Notes under the pieces: model-generated | What the model saw: the letters and a program-made list of their open reading frames with translations, nothing else | Database searches by the model: none | Told to the model about the DNA's origin: nothing | Assembly (NCBI GenBank): GCA_013180625.2 | Contig: SNVD02000468.1 | Location: forward strand, 1-64,000 | DNA: 64,000 bases | Source: Boswellia sacra | Lineage: Eukaryota > Streptophyta > Magnoliopsida > Sapindales > Burseraceae | Direction of reading: 5' to 3' | Translations under genes and position numbers: made by a program | Shown: positions 20,202 to 31,529 of the stretch, in pieces | How positions within the stretch are numbered: the first letter of the stretch is position 1 | How the letters are laid out: each line of letters begins with the position of its first letter

Positions 20202-22600
20202 CTGAGGTGGATTTTGTTAAAGAGAAATCCAAAAACATTTGATATGTTTAGAAACTTGTGTGTCAAGTTGGAGAATGAACAGAACAGAAACATTGGGATT
20301 TTCAGAATTAGAAGCAATCATGGGAAGGAATTTGAAAATGAGAGTTATATAGGTTTTTGCAAACTTCATGGCTTCACTCATGAATTTTCAACACCTAAGA
20401 CTCCTGAGCAGAATGGAGTTATGGAGAGGAAGAAGATAATATTACAAGAGAAGGCTCGAGTGATGTTGAACAGCAAAAAGCTCACAAAAAGGCTTTGGAC
20501 AGAGGTAATCAACATAACATGCTACATTATTAATAGAGTTTTCTTAAGGCTAAGAACCAGTCATACACCTTATGAGCTACTGAAAGAAAGAAAACCTAAC
20601 CTTAAATACTTTTATATTTTTTATTGTATGTGATATATTCTGAATGACAGAAATCAACGTAGAAAATTTGATGAGAAAAGTCATGATGGAGTGTTTATTG
20701 GTTATTCTTTGAATAGTAAAGCATATAAGGTCTATAATATAAGAATTAAAAACATTATGGAATCTGCTAATGTTGTGTTTGATGATTTTTATGATTATGC
20801 ACATTACTCACAAGAAGAGATCGTTGAAAGTTTTTCAGTTTTCGTTGACAATAATAGACCAGATTCTGTAGAAAATCCAGACCCTGTCACACAAAATAAA
20901 ACTGCAAAAGTTAAGACAAATGAGACTGATGTATCTAACAATGCAAAAGTTAAGATCAAGGATCCCCTAATCTAGATTCAAAAGGCACATTCAACCTCTT
21001 CTATCATTGGCAGTCAGAAAGATAGAGTTAAAACCAAAAGTAAGGTAAGAAATCAGTGCGTTTTTTATGCTATGTGTCATATATTAAACCTAAGACTGTC
21101 AATGTTGCATTTAAAGAAGATGCTTAGATTCAAGCCATGCAAGATAGGCTGAAACAATGTGAAAGAAATAAAGTTTGGATTTTAGTTCCCATACTTGAAA
21201 ACACTAATATCATTGGAACTAAAAGCATTTTTAAGAACAAGAGTGATAAAAATGGATAAATGAATAGGAATAAGGCTAGACTAGTTGCCCAAGGGTATAC
21301 ATGAATTGAGGGAATTGATTTTGATGAGACCTTTACACCTGTAGCTATGTTAGAATCTATTAGGTTGTTGTTTGCTATTGCTCATTTGTTAAATTTCAAA
21401 CTCTTTCAAATGGATGTTAAAACAACTTTCTTAAATAGATTTTAAATAAGGAAGCTTTTTTTAAGCAACCTAAAGGTTTTGTAGATCCTAAGCTTCCTAC
21501 CTATGTTTACAAACTGAAAAAGGCACTGTATGGTCTGATACAAGCTCCAAGAGCTTGAAAGACTTACAACCTTTCTCTTTAGTAAGGGATATACTAGAGG
21601 TAGCAATGACAATATCTTGTTCATGAAGAATGCATCTAAGTATATTATTGTAGCTCAAACCTATTTTAATGATATAATGTTTAGTTCTACACCTGCTAAT
21701 AAAGCTAATGAGTTTGTTGAGCTTATACATGGAGACTTTGAGATGAGTATGGTAGGAGAACTAACATTTTTTCTTGGACTTCAAGTCAAACAGCTTGATG
21801 AAGGCATCTTCATCTCTCAAACTAAGTATGCAAAGAACGTAGTGAAGAAATTTGAGATGAACAAAAGCAAAGCAATGAGAACATCTATTACTACCAATCT
21901 CAAACTATCAATGGACAATGCTGGGAAGGATATTGATCAAAGTCTATATAGAAGCATGATTGGAAGCCTTTTGTATCTTACAGTAGGTAGACCTGACATC
22001 AAGTTTAGTGTAGGTTTATGTGCATGATTTTAGTTATGTCCAAAGGAACAGCCTCTGGCAGTAGTGAAGAGAATAATAAGGTATATTCAAGGGACTACAA
22101 AAAATGAAATTTGGTCTTCTAAAGACATAAATTTATTCCTTGTAAGTTACAGTGATGTTGATTGGGCTGACAATGTAGATGATAGAAAGAGTACTACAGG
22201 AGGGTGTTTTTATCTTTGAAATAACCTGGTAGCTTGGCAAAGCAAAAAGGAAAATTTCATTTCTTACTCAACTATTGAAGCTAAGTTTATAGCTACTAGT
22301 AGCCTTTGTACTCAAATGAAACAAATGTTCAAAGACTGTAATATCACTCAAGAGTACATGAAAATCTTTTGTGATAATACAAGTGCAATAAACATTTCTA
22401 AAAACCATGTCCAATACTCAAGACCTAAGTACATAGACATTAGGCATCATTTCATTAGAAAGTTAGTTGAATCTACGATAGTTCGCATTGAGCATGTTTC
22501 AACTAAAAACCAACTAGCTGATTTGTTTACCAAGGCATTAGACTCATCAAGATTTAAAAAGTTAAGAAAGGTAATTGATATGTGCCGGTTGTGCGAATGA
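20202..22600 (+). pseudogene. Copia pol continued: integrase, reverse transcriptase, RNase H
   Basis: The integrase resumes after the Athila insertion (VDFVKEKSKTFDMF, then SNHGKEFENESYIGFC, and PEQNGVMERKKI with the catalytic Glu region), and its C-terminal part reads HDGVFIGYSLNSKAYKVYN. RT follows from about 21,130 (WIQAMQDRLKQCERNKVW, ARLVAQGYT, DETFTPVA). Its active-site segment is decayed to YFNDIMFSS where YVDD-type is expected. RNase H has WQSKKENFISYSTIEAKF, FCDNTSAINISKN and KNQLADLFTKALD. Stops at several points (for example before 20,640, 21,244 and 22,025) and a frameshift near 21,560 make it non-functional. The lineage is copia, SIRE-like. Confidence 0.9.
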
Positions 22601-23462
22601 TCACTGTTTCAGTCGCATATGAGCTATCTAAAGCATCACGAGATTTATTTTAACTTTGCAATCCCTGGGTTGTTTGTGTTTATATACAATTTAATGTTCT
22701 CTTTGATTAAGTAATTTAATTGTAAATGCAGAAAGGGCTACATGTATGTTTTGAGTCAAAGCCATCATTTGAAAGCAATTCATGTGTATCTAAGAAATAT
22801 GCTTAGATTGGCCATTCAACATGAAAAAGGCTACCACCAGACATGTGTGAAGCCACTGTGTCTAAATTCAGTTGAGATTTATTTCTGTATATTTTGGAGA
22901 TATGCTGAAATTGACCACTTAATTTAATTTTTAATTTATGTGAAAAACACAACATTACAAAGTAATTAATTCTGATTTATGCAGCTTTGTTTTATACCTT
23001 GTTAAAATACATTTCATGATGTCAAGATGTCTTGGTTAAGACTAAGGTAACAAGTTCGGTTATGTTGTATATATTGTTTAATTTTTATGTCTGACTCAAT
23101 TAAGTATTTCACTGATTGTGTTCCATGTGTACAAGGTTCCATGTTAGCAAAAAAGGTTTGAATTTGACATAACACATTAATGGCAAGACTTAATAGGTAG
23201 CAATCTCTGCATTTATGTCATTCAAAGCCTAAATCTTTGTGATTTAGTTTCTTGAAGAATTTGAAAATTAAATCATGTTTTCAAGAGGAGTTTGAAATTG
23301 TGTTTATCCTAATTTTGTTAGGATTCTTGGATAAGTGAAACTATCTTTTATTTTCAAGTTTATCCCATCTCACTCCTTATTCGAATTAAACTAAATCTTC
23401 TCTGCGAGGGCTTTTTATTTTACATCATAATTGCACCAAAACTTTGATCTCAATTGAAGAAA
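22601..23462 (+). other. Spacer between copia pol and the 3' ORF
   Basis: AT-rich with no convincing frame. A spacer of this kind between RNase H and the extra ORF is normal for SIRE elements. Confidence 0.6.
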
Positions 23463-25022
23463 ATGCAATCTGCTTTGCATGATCCAACATCACAGCCGCC
23501 ATCGCAAGAAACGCCACTATAAGAGTCACCACCGACTCAACAAAAAAACTCAGAAGAATGTCAATCCTTCACAGGAGCTTGAAAAGGATCAAATGCTAAT
23601 CAAGAAGCCTCAAAATCATAGAATAAAGAGGAATCTCAATCCTCTGATCATGATGATCTAGCCAAAGGCAAAGACTATGACATGCATGTGAATCAATTCG
23701 ATGTTCTTGAGGGTTTTAATCCTATTGAAGGCAAATTTACCTCTGAAGAAATCTAGGAGAGACATGATAACTTTATATCAACAAAGGGGCTCCAGAAGGA
23801 ATGATTTGTCAAAATGGGGACCTTTGCTACATATGCTCTTGATGCTTTACTTCAGGATAGGCAATGGAGTAAATCGGTAACCCAATTTCAACTCCCTACC
23901 ACCTCTTTAATTAGAGAATTCTATGCCAATATAATTGATGATGTAAATGATGCTTAAAATGTTAGATATCATCTAGTTTATTGTAGAGGAAAAGATGTTC
24001 AATTCTCTCTAAATGCCATTAATGATTATCTAAAGATACCAAGGGCTGTTGATCATGAGATTTATTCTTTGAAAGTTACAAAGAGTGTTGTCTGGAAATA
24101 ACTGGTTGGTTATACTATCAAAAGGTAAGAACAGATTAATTGATCATAGCTATTACCTAAATATAGAATCTTGAACAAAATTACTAGATATAACTAGACT
24201 CCTACCTCACATTCAACTGTTATTAGCTTTGATAGAGCCAAGTTTTTATTACTTAGGCAAGAATAAGAGTATTAATTTGGGAATGTGGATATATGAATAT
24301 ATCATTGCTGCAGCTAAGAACCATTCCCAGAGATTGTTTTTCCCTTATCTAATAAAGGGAATTTTTTTGAAAAATGGCATTGAACTTGAAGCTAATGATA
24401 TCACTAAACCTTTAAAGCCTCCTATAATTAGTGGTTTTATTAAAAAGGTAAGGGAGCAGCAGAGAGAGGATGATGAAAAGGATCCCGAAAAAGAAGTTGA
24501 CTTCAAAGCTAATAAAGAAGGAGAAGGGTCTCCAGTCATTTCTATCATAGAAATCCCAACTACAACTCTAGTTTCAACAACAACTCTCATATAGCACTCG
24601 TTGAAGCTGAGATTGCTCCAATCACTCAACCTATAGCTGACCTTGCTTCATCTCTAGCTCAATCAACTGTAGCATCTCATCAGTCATCCTCTGCTTCAGT
24701 TGAAAAGGATACTTCTCCACCAGTTGTTGCAACTACTTCTCTTCTGCAAATGTCTTTTCTTTCTCCTAAGGTTGTAGTGCAACAAGCTAAGGATATAGTT
24801 GAGACTCTTGCTACAATGACAGCCACATCATTTGAGTAGTATACTCTAGTCCCCTCTCTAGCTCCACCTCAAACCAAGCAAAGACCAAGGACAAGAGGTA
24901 GTCTCCGTAAAATAGGTTTCCTACCTAGGAGATCTAGAAGACATCAAAAGTACTACACTTTAGCACTTTGTAAAGAAAAAAGAGGAGTGGAGTATTTTTG
25001 GAGTAAGGCAGAATTTGGGTGC
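23463..25022 (+). pseudogene. SIRE extra 3' ORF (plant transposon-protein domain type), decayed
   Basis: It starts at an ATG (MQSALHDPTSQPPSQE) with a Pro/Ser/Gln-rich head. A globular part follows: FDVLEGFNPIEGKF, LIREFYANIIDDVND, VYCRGKDVQFSLNAINDYL, and then KSINLGMWIYEYIIAAAKN with LFFPYLIKGIF. This order (REFYAN / RGK-V-F / I-x-FP-LI) is the one I associate with the 'putative plant transposon protein' domain. A long Thr/Ser/Pro-rich tail ends near 25,022. At least four stops interrupt it. SIRE elements carry an ORF here that has been called env-like; nothing here shows a membrane segment or signal peptide. Confidence 0.65.
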
Positions 25023-25299
25023 ATAGTTTGTTGACTGCTAATGAAACTTTAGACTCTTTTTTTTTGGAATATTTTGATGTTTTTGAGTTTAGGGGAGAGG
25101 AACATACTTAGGGGGAGTCTTGTTAGTTTTGCTACTATTTGATATGTGTTTTAAACTTAGCTTTTTAATGGTTTGTCTTGTTTTGGTTTGGTTTGTATGA
25201 AACTGATAATGCTGACTGACCAAGTTCTTTCTGTGAGAAATTTTTGTAATTGCTTTAACGTAGTTCAGATTTGTACAGTTATCACTAGTAGAAAAAAAG

Positions 25300-25520
25300 C
25301 CTACGGCAACGTGCAATGCATGTTGCGAAAGGCTTTTCGCAACGTGCAGATGCGCGTTGCCGAAGGCCTTGTTGCGGAAAGTCCTTGACATTTCGCAACA
25401 TGCAATGCACGTTGCGAAAGGCCCTTATGCGAGTTGCTATATACAGTTTTGCAACATGCAATGCACGTTGCTAAATGTTAAGAATTTTTGAACTTTTGGC
25501 AACATGCATTGCACGTTGCC
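25300..25520. repeat. Left subterminal repeats of the CACTA element
   Basis: At least eight copies of GCAACGTGCA-like 10-mers occur in both orientations (for example gcaacgtgcaatgca and tgcacgttgcgaaagg), spaced every 15-35 bp. Such arrays are the usual binding sites for CACTA transposase. Confidence 0.85.
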
Positions 25521-25699
25521 GTAGTTATTGTATATATTTAAAATTATATATATTTTATAATGCCATTTTTTGGATAATTTATAATGCTTTTAATATTTAT
25601 AATTAGATACATTACAATACAAATGATTACACGAAAGTATACAATTAAATATAATATCAAAGTGCCCATTTAAATTAAAATAAATATTATTACAATACT

Positions 25700-27020
25700 A
25701 AAAGTTTGAACAGGGGGATGATCCTGTTGCAGCTGCTCCCCAAATAGCATCAAAAGTTTTTGTGCTTTCTCTCACCCTCTTGTGGTTCCATTCACAGAAA
25801 TTAACACTAATGCGAGCATTACCCCTTCTTGTAATACCATCTGACTACATTTCTCACTCTCTATTACATAAAATTAAAAGGCATGAGACAGCTTGCTCTA
25901 GCTCTGTTGGCTCACCGGTGTCCAACACCGTTGCTAGCCCACTGATTAGGCCAGAGGACAAAAGCATTTCATTTTTCCCTGCCTGACTTGCCGCCAAATT
26001 TAGCAAAACAGCCAAGGATTTTTCTGTCCACATGTAGTTAGCAGCAACTGCAAGCGACTGGAGGCCATTGATAATGCCGGCTGAAAGGAGGTTTGGAATA
26101 TTGGAGGATAGGATGGAGAGGTTATATAAAGGGCAGGCAGGGCATCAAGCCTGCATTCAGGTTCAGTTTCACCACTACAAAGTTGATCTAAAAATGGAAC
26201 AGCCCTACTTGTGTTGATGATGGACTTGGCATCTTCAAAGGAGGAAAGATTCAGATAGGGGACTGTTACTAATCCTTGGGAGTTGGAGTTAGAGATCATT
26301 TTCTCCAGCAAACTAAATTACTCCTACTGCCAACATCAATTCTTTGTTTCTGAAATGTCAAACAAAAGTAAATAATTAAATAAGTGGTAACTACAGAAAA
26401 AAAAATGACTTCAGTAAGCATATGATATAATATGTTGTCTCCATGAATGATGTAGTTGGTGTCAAAATTCAAGCTGGAGATCCTAAAATTATAGACAACC
26501 ATAACAAAAAGTAATATGATATAATAGAATTCTAATATCTCCATTATATTGAGTATATGCTTAATAATGATAATAATAATAAATATACTCTCATTGTTTC
26601 ACAGCAAATGCAGAGAGAAACAAGTAAATATTTAAAGAAATAAAGCTTCAAATGCATGTAAAAATAAATCTCAACTCTAATATATGATACTTCCTATTTG
26701 AACTAGGCAAGTTTCCACTTCATCTCAAATGATGAAATAGGCCAATTTTTAGGGAATATCATGCCCCAAACCACAAAGTTGATGAGAACAGGAGAAAACA
26801 AAGCAAAAGTCAAATATATATATTTGGCTAAGGAGAGATTCTATATTTGGACATCATCATACAAAAGACCAATTCGCAGCCAAAAGAGAGAATTGACGCT
26901 TTAGCACTCAACACATATTAAACAAGAGCATAAACCTATTATTCTTGACTGCAAGGTTAAAAAGAGCCATGGCTCCAATTTCTTGAGCATAAGCATTCCT
27001 TTCATGGACAACTGACGCTA
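25700..27020 (-). pseudogene. Captured fragment of a U-box/ARM-repeat E3 ubiquitin ligase gene
   Basis: On the minus strand, 27020-26936 encodes SVVHERNAYAQEIGAMALFN then LAVKNNR. A GT donor at 26935 and an AG acceptor at 26350 join it in frame to RNKELMLAVGVI. The next exon (26349 to about 25,706) continues LLEKMISNSNSQG, FEDAKSIINTSRAVPFL, ECRLDALPALY, then AAGIINGLQSLAVAANYMW-type ARM sequence (VAANYMWTEKSLAVLLN), GLISGLATVLDTGEP, QMVLQEGV and NGTTRG-EKAQKLLMLF. This is the C-terminal ARM region of plant U-box proteins of the PUB45/PUB6 type. No U-box is present. A stop after GVI, frameshifts and a stop after TTRG disable it. The retained 586-bp intron shows DNA-level capture. Confidence 0.85.
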
Positions 27021-28465
27021 AAAACCCCAAAAATGCTAGTAAAGGCCAAGCACAGTAGGGAAAGCAAATTAAAAGAGCTTCAAAGAAGAGTAAAGAAAGG
27101 ATTAAAAACACAGAAGTAACAAAAGGTATAGCTAAATGGGACTCAAAATGCTTGTGCTTGTAAAACATGATGCATTTAGTGGCTGCCACCAGCAAGCCAA
27201 GTCCTTGCCACTAGATTCGTTGTCATGGTATGTGCTTTCGACCATAATAAGAAAAGGAACTGAATGAAAACAAAGCAGAGAAGTATAGTTTCCAGGAGGT
27301 TTGTGGAAGAACAGAGCAAAAAATTCATGCTACCTTTTGCTTTGTTAACTAATTATTTTCTAAGTTTGAGCATCTCTCGACTAAATGCCCCTAAGCAAGC
27401 TCCCAAAAGTGGATCTAAAGCCACTAAAAGAGGACTGTATTTTGAATCTAAACAATACAAGATGTCCCTAAACAAGCTCCCATAAGTTGATGCAGAAAAG
27501 ATTAAGCTCCAATAAACACAAAATTAAACAAGGCAACAACAATTTTCAACTAATTCATCAGCTATATTCACTTTAACCCAGAAAACACTTTCCAAAGGCA
27601 AAAATTGGATACTAAAAGGAGATCTAATCAAACTTGACCTACAAAAATAGATCCAAAATAAACACAAACCAAAATCAACCCATATAAAACCATGCTAAAG
27701 TAATCACAAAATGAGCAACCCACTAAATATTTCCCCGAATTTAAATCTACCCATATTAAATAAACCAAAACTAAACACAAAACAAAATGAAGTGATTACC
27801 TGGACGTGGCCTTGGAGGATGGATTTGGAGTTAGCAGAGGAGCAACAGTCGGCCTTGAAGCTAGAGCGACCTTGGAGCTTAGGCAACGAAGTGAAGGAAA
27901 TCGCGGGTGAGAGTTGAGACCGAGAAGCAAATTATAATAAGAAAGCATATAGTTGCTTCATTGCGGTGGCTTGGAGAAGCAAATTATATTTATTTAATTT
28001 TTTATTCATTAAATAAGTATAGATACAATTCCTTATTTAATTTTTTATTTATTATAATTTCTTAGCTACATAATTTGAATCTAAGATATCTATACTTAAC
28101 CATAAAATTATATTGTTCAAAAAAATATTTATCTTATTATTTTAATTTCTAGATATTTATTTAAATAAATAAATGTAATTCCTATACTTTTACATAAATT
28201 TCAAACCAAAACAATTTCATCTATTTCTTAAATTTTTTAATTTTCAAAAATTTAAATCTTAATAGACTAAAAAATAAATAAAAATAAATTATATCAAGTT
28301 AAACAATTAAAAGTAATTTAAAATTAAATTATTGTATTTTGATAATTAATTACTATTTAATTTACCTATTTTTTAATAATTTAATATGATATTTTTATTT
28401 AATAATATAAAAATCACATGTTTTTTATTTTAATATTTAATATTTTATTTCTTAAATGCAATATT
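27021..28465. other. Rest of the CACTA interior
   Basis: AT-rich with no recognised protein. Positions 27,780-27,910 are locally GC-richer and coding-like in composition, perhaps a second captured piece, but I match it to nothing. Confidence 0.4.
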
Positions 28466-28635
28466 TTTCGCAACGTGCAGAAAATGCATGTTGCGAAATA
28501 GACTTTCAGCAACGTGCAACATATGCACGTTGCTGAAAATCATTTTTCGCAACGTGCATTCATGTCACGTTGCGAAAAAATACATTTCGCAACGTGCACG
28601 AGCCGCACGTTGCGAAATTCTTGTTGCTGTAGGTC
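28466..28635. repeat. Right subterminal repeats of the CACTA element
   Basis: Four inverted pairs of GCAACGTGCA and TGCACGTTGC with 5-10-bp gaps (for example gcaacgtgcagaaaatgc, then atgttgcgaaat). They mirror the left array and can fold into small hairpins. Confidence 0.85.
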
Positions 28636-28653
28636 CTTTTTCTACTAGTGTAT

Positions 28654-28722
28654 GTTATTGCAAACTGATTTTATGCAAGTTATATTTCTGTGTTTTTCTC
28701 ACAAAATGCCAAAATGAGAGAT
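28654..28722 (+). other. Copia 3' end with polypurine tract
   Basis: A short remnant resumes after the CACTA element and ends CAAAATGAGAGAT immediately before the 3' LTR. This is a degraded polypurine tract, the plus-strand primer site of the SIRE element. Confidence 0.7.
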
Positions 28723-29491
28723 TATTAGGACAATACCATGTGGACTACCATGTGTCCTAGTTAATTTATGTGGCATTGATTTGTTAGCATTTTAAGAGAA
28801 AACGAATCTCAATTTTACTTTATTATTTTCCTGTTTTGAACTGGTACATTCATGTGTTAATTAACTCGATAATATCTCCAAGATTTGGATTTATATTAGG
28901 AAAGGATATATATTATGTTTATTTATTCAATATTCTAACATGATTTATCTTTCCCATATTTGCAAAATTTATAGGACAATATACAATATGGAAAGATCTT
29001 GAAAAATCCTTATTCAACAAGGAAAGTTTACTGGGCATGTATAACTAGAAGTCTTCAGTTTATGTCCAGTTACGTTTTTGTGTGGAAGTTGTTCTCATTA
29101 AGCTTGAGTAGTGATAAGATTTTATACTTATCATGAGTGTGATAATTAATAGGGATTGATTATCTAGTTGGGCAACTATAATAAAATTTGAGAGGGACTC
29201 AAATTATAGGGTGTGCAGTAAGTTAGGAAGTTGGTTTGTTATGGACAGAGGTCTTGGTGATTAGAACATAGGTTTATATAGTATAAATGAGTTTGAGTGA
29301 ATAGCTATTCAACAAATATAAAGTCCTAGTCTTTGTAAGCGTGAATATCATAGTGAATTGCAGCTTGGCTGCCCATGGATGCAAGCTTGTCTGTGTTGAA
29401 CTGCGTACAATTCCTTTGTGTAATTTTTAATTATTAGTTAACTTCTTTAGTTTTGTTGGATGTAACTAGATCTGTGAATTCAAAACTTACA
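28723..29491 (+). repeat. 3' LTR of the SIRE copia element
   Basis: 769 bp, starting TATTAGGACAAT (first G lost compared with the 5' LTR) and ending CAAAACTTACA. It is followed by the target duplication CTATA at 29492-29496. Confidence 0.9.
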
Positions 29492-29496
29492 CTATA

Positions 29497-30469
29497 TTCA
29501 TCTCATTAAACCTCATTTGATTTCTAAAATACCATTTTCATGTATAACTAAGTTTTTCATTGCATCTAATTTACCTGCACAGCTTCTACAAATTATTTCG
29601 TAAGACTCACAGGATTTACCCTCTCCTTTTTTATTAAGGTCTTCTTGTTTAGTTAGTTCGCTATTGTTCCCATCATTAACACTTCTCCATAAGCTTAGCT
29701 AAAGCGATTACTTACCTTGATGCTTGGAAAAGTGAATTGGCTTCCCCATTCCACGACTACTGCAAGAAGTTGTGAAATATCTTCCTAATTAAAGCAAGCA
29801 AACAAAGTCCTGATAAGACCAATCCAGATGAGAACCTTAGTCAATTAAGAAAAGGGTCCCGACTCTCTTTCATCCCTTTCATTTCTCTCATAGTGTGGAT
29901 GAGTTCTTGGACAAGAATAAGATTTTTGTTTCTTTCTTTAAAGGCTATAAAGCTACTTTGAGCAAGGAGCTCATTGAGAAATGGCCTAACAAGAAGCAAA
30001 GGGAATGCATTCTTCCAGGCAGAAGCCCTTTTGTATTAGCAATCTAATTCAAAAAAGAAGACTAAACTGGCTATGTTAAAGCAGCTCCCCTTTGGTATTA
30101 GCGATCTAATTCAAAAAAGAAGATTAAGCTGGCCTTGTTGAAGTAGCTTGGTTGTTGGGATCAAATCAAAGTCCCATTATCATCATCTTCTTTTTCCATG
30201 CTTTCTCCATGAATTTTGTGTTGAAAAATTGAAAAGTTAATTTTGCGTTCAAAAGTTAAAGTCGAGGAGTTTGAAATTATACATATAAAAATTACGATGA
30301 TAATTATTTAAGAAAATTAGGGTTTATTGTATGGTAAATAATTAGGTGTGTATATTTAGAATTTTTTTGGTCCTCTTTAGAATTTTTAGTTTACGGCAAA
30401 ATTTTAAACAAATAACAAAATAAGAGTGAGGCTAAAGCAGTGAAAAGTGGAGGCTGAATAGAACAATTC
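29497..30469. other. Remaining interior of the split Mutator-like element
   Basis: This is the continuation of 1454-1536 after the copia insertion. Positions about 29,890-30,022 hold one open coding-like frame (SVDEFLDKNKIFVSFFKGYK, then ATLSKELIEKWPNKKQRECI), possibly a captured gene piece; no family is recognised. Two roughly 70-bp direct repeats sit at about 30,022-30,080 and 30,090-30,150, both with 'cttttgtattagcaatctaattc' or near variants. Confidence 0.4.
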
Positions 30470-30479
30470 TTTTTTAATT

Positions 30480-30769
30480 GATTGTGGGAGGCAAATAGTA
30501 CCATTTTTTTTAATTCGCCCCAACCCTTGCAAGCCTAACCAGCCCACTTTTCTTTTTTTGTTAAATTAGCCCACTATACCCAACCTATTATTGCTTAATA
30601 TAGATATGGGGAAAAAAAAGGAAACAAAAGGAATGGGTTAACAAGAGGGCACTCAAAGGAGATTTCTCCGCTTGGATTAAGGGCTTTGGGATGAGACTAA
30701 TCAATTCCTAATGCTTTTCATTAAGAAAAATCTAAGAAAAAACTAGATTTGAAAGGTTTATATATCCTT
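30480..30769. other. AT-rich non-coding stretch
   Basis: No gene or repeat boundary was recognised between the split Mutator-like element and the LTR pile. Confidence 0.4.
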
Positions 30770-31405
30770 GCAAATTCAGTAACAGGTTTCTAAATTTACA
30801 ACTCAGCTCCTACTGCTGAGCAGTTTTAGAATTTAACATTATCACCCCTGCAGAATTAAATTCAAATTTCCAAAACTTTTTCTTTTTCTTTTTCTTTTTA
30901 ATTTACTATTATTCTAAATATAAAATCACTCATCATTTTATAAATCAAAAACATCATTTCTTCAACATATGTATTTATTTAAGGAAAATAACTAAATACC
31001 TCAATTTTTCTATACAAATTCGTTTAATTATAAATGTCTATTTCCCAATAACAAACAAAAACTTTCTACTTTCAATTAACATATAAAATATATTCATTCT
31101 ACAACTTCCACTTTCGATTCATTTTTCTATTGTATCCAAACTTATTAAAATAAAGCTTACTATATATATTCAAAAACTAATCTATTAGCACTACCCATAA
31201 CTATCACTTCTATCTAAAATTTAATATTTATACACATTTATTTTCAAAATACATAAATCATTATTATCTATTCTAAAACATTTAATATAACTCAATTAAT
31301 TAAACTAATAATTTAAATTATATGAAAAATCATAAATTTAATACACTTTAATATAATATAAAATTCTCGAAACATAATCCACTCACTGAATTTAAGCTCT
31401 TTTAT
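30770..31405 (-). repeat. Inverted fragment of the Tekay/Del-like LTR
   Basis: The reverse complement of this block follows about 36,965-37,570 of the long LTR in order: the gtgagtggRttatgtttYgagaatt phrase, attaaatttatg, the aaattgaggtatt phrase, atttctttaaataaatacatatg, and aattctgcaggggtgataatg. It is more diverged than the other copies and is joined head-to-head with the direct copy that begins near 31,530. Confidence 0.75.
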
Positions 31406-31529
31406 GGATGAATAATGTTATGAGAATTATTTGATGGTCGGAAATCATAACCGGAAATATCGCCGAAAATCTTTGAAATTCTAAATTAAAATTTTTGGGA
31501 ATTAGTTAAATTTTGAAGTATAATTATGC

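Larger units (their letters stand above)
25283..28650. mobile_element. Non-autonomous CACTA element with captured host gene pieces
   Basis: The ends are perfect inverted repeats, CACTAGTAGAAAAA at the left and its complement at the right, flanked by the 3-bp duplication TAT (25280-25282 and 28651-28653). This is diagnostic of the En/Spm (CACTA) class. Both subterminal zones carry repeated GCAACGTGCA-type motifs in both orientations. No transposase is recognised in the 3.37 kb, so it depends on another copy for movement. The interior holds part of a U-box/ARM-repeat protein gene on the minus strand. Confidence 0.93.
1537..29491 (+). mobile_element. SIRE-type copia LTR retrotransposon, split by four nested insertions
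   Basis: Two related LTRs of 800 and 769 bp (1537-2336 and 28723-29491) lie in direct orientation. They are flanked by the perfect 5-bp duplication CTATA (1532-1536 and 29492-29496). Inside, in order, are an initiator-Met-type primer site, gag with two zinc knuckles, integrase, copia reverse transcriptase, RNase H, a long extra 3' ORF and a polypurine tract. Removing the four insertions leaves roughly 9 kb, a normal size for the SIRE/Maximus lineage. The many stops and the visible divergence between the LTRs mark it as old and inactive. The order of the pol domains shows it is one element, not several. Confidence 0.9.
1454..30469. mobile_element. Mutator-like element split by the copia nest
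   Basis: The left end at 1454 (GAGTTGTCCCATTCAGCCCC) and the reverse complement of the right end at 30,469 (GAATTGTTCTATTCAGCCTC) form an inverted pair of the same type as the MITE at 47803-48475. The flanks are loosely duplicated: gtttttaaa at 1445-1453 and ttttttaat at 30,470-30,478. The element's own sequence survives as 1454-1536 and 29497-30469. The rest is the SIRE copia element and everything nested in it, so this is the oldest layer of the nest. The boundaries are approximate. Confidence 0.5.

Noticed and set aside
25173..25388. 71-codon plus-strand frame
   Set aside because: It crosses the CACTA boundary at 25283 and the subterminal repeats, so it cannot be a natural gene.
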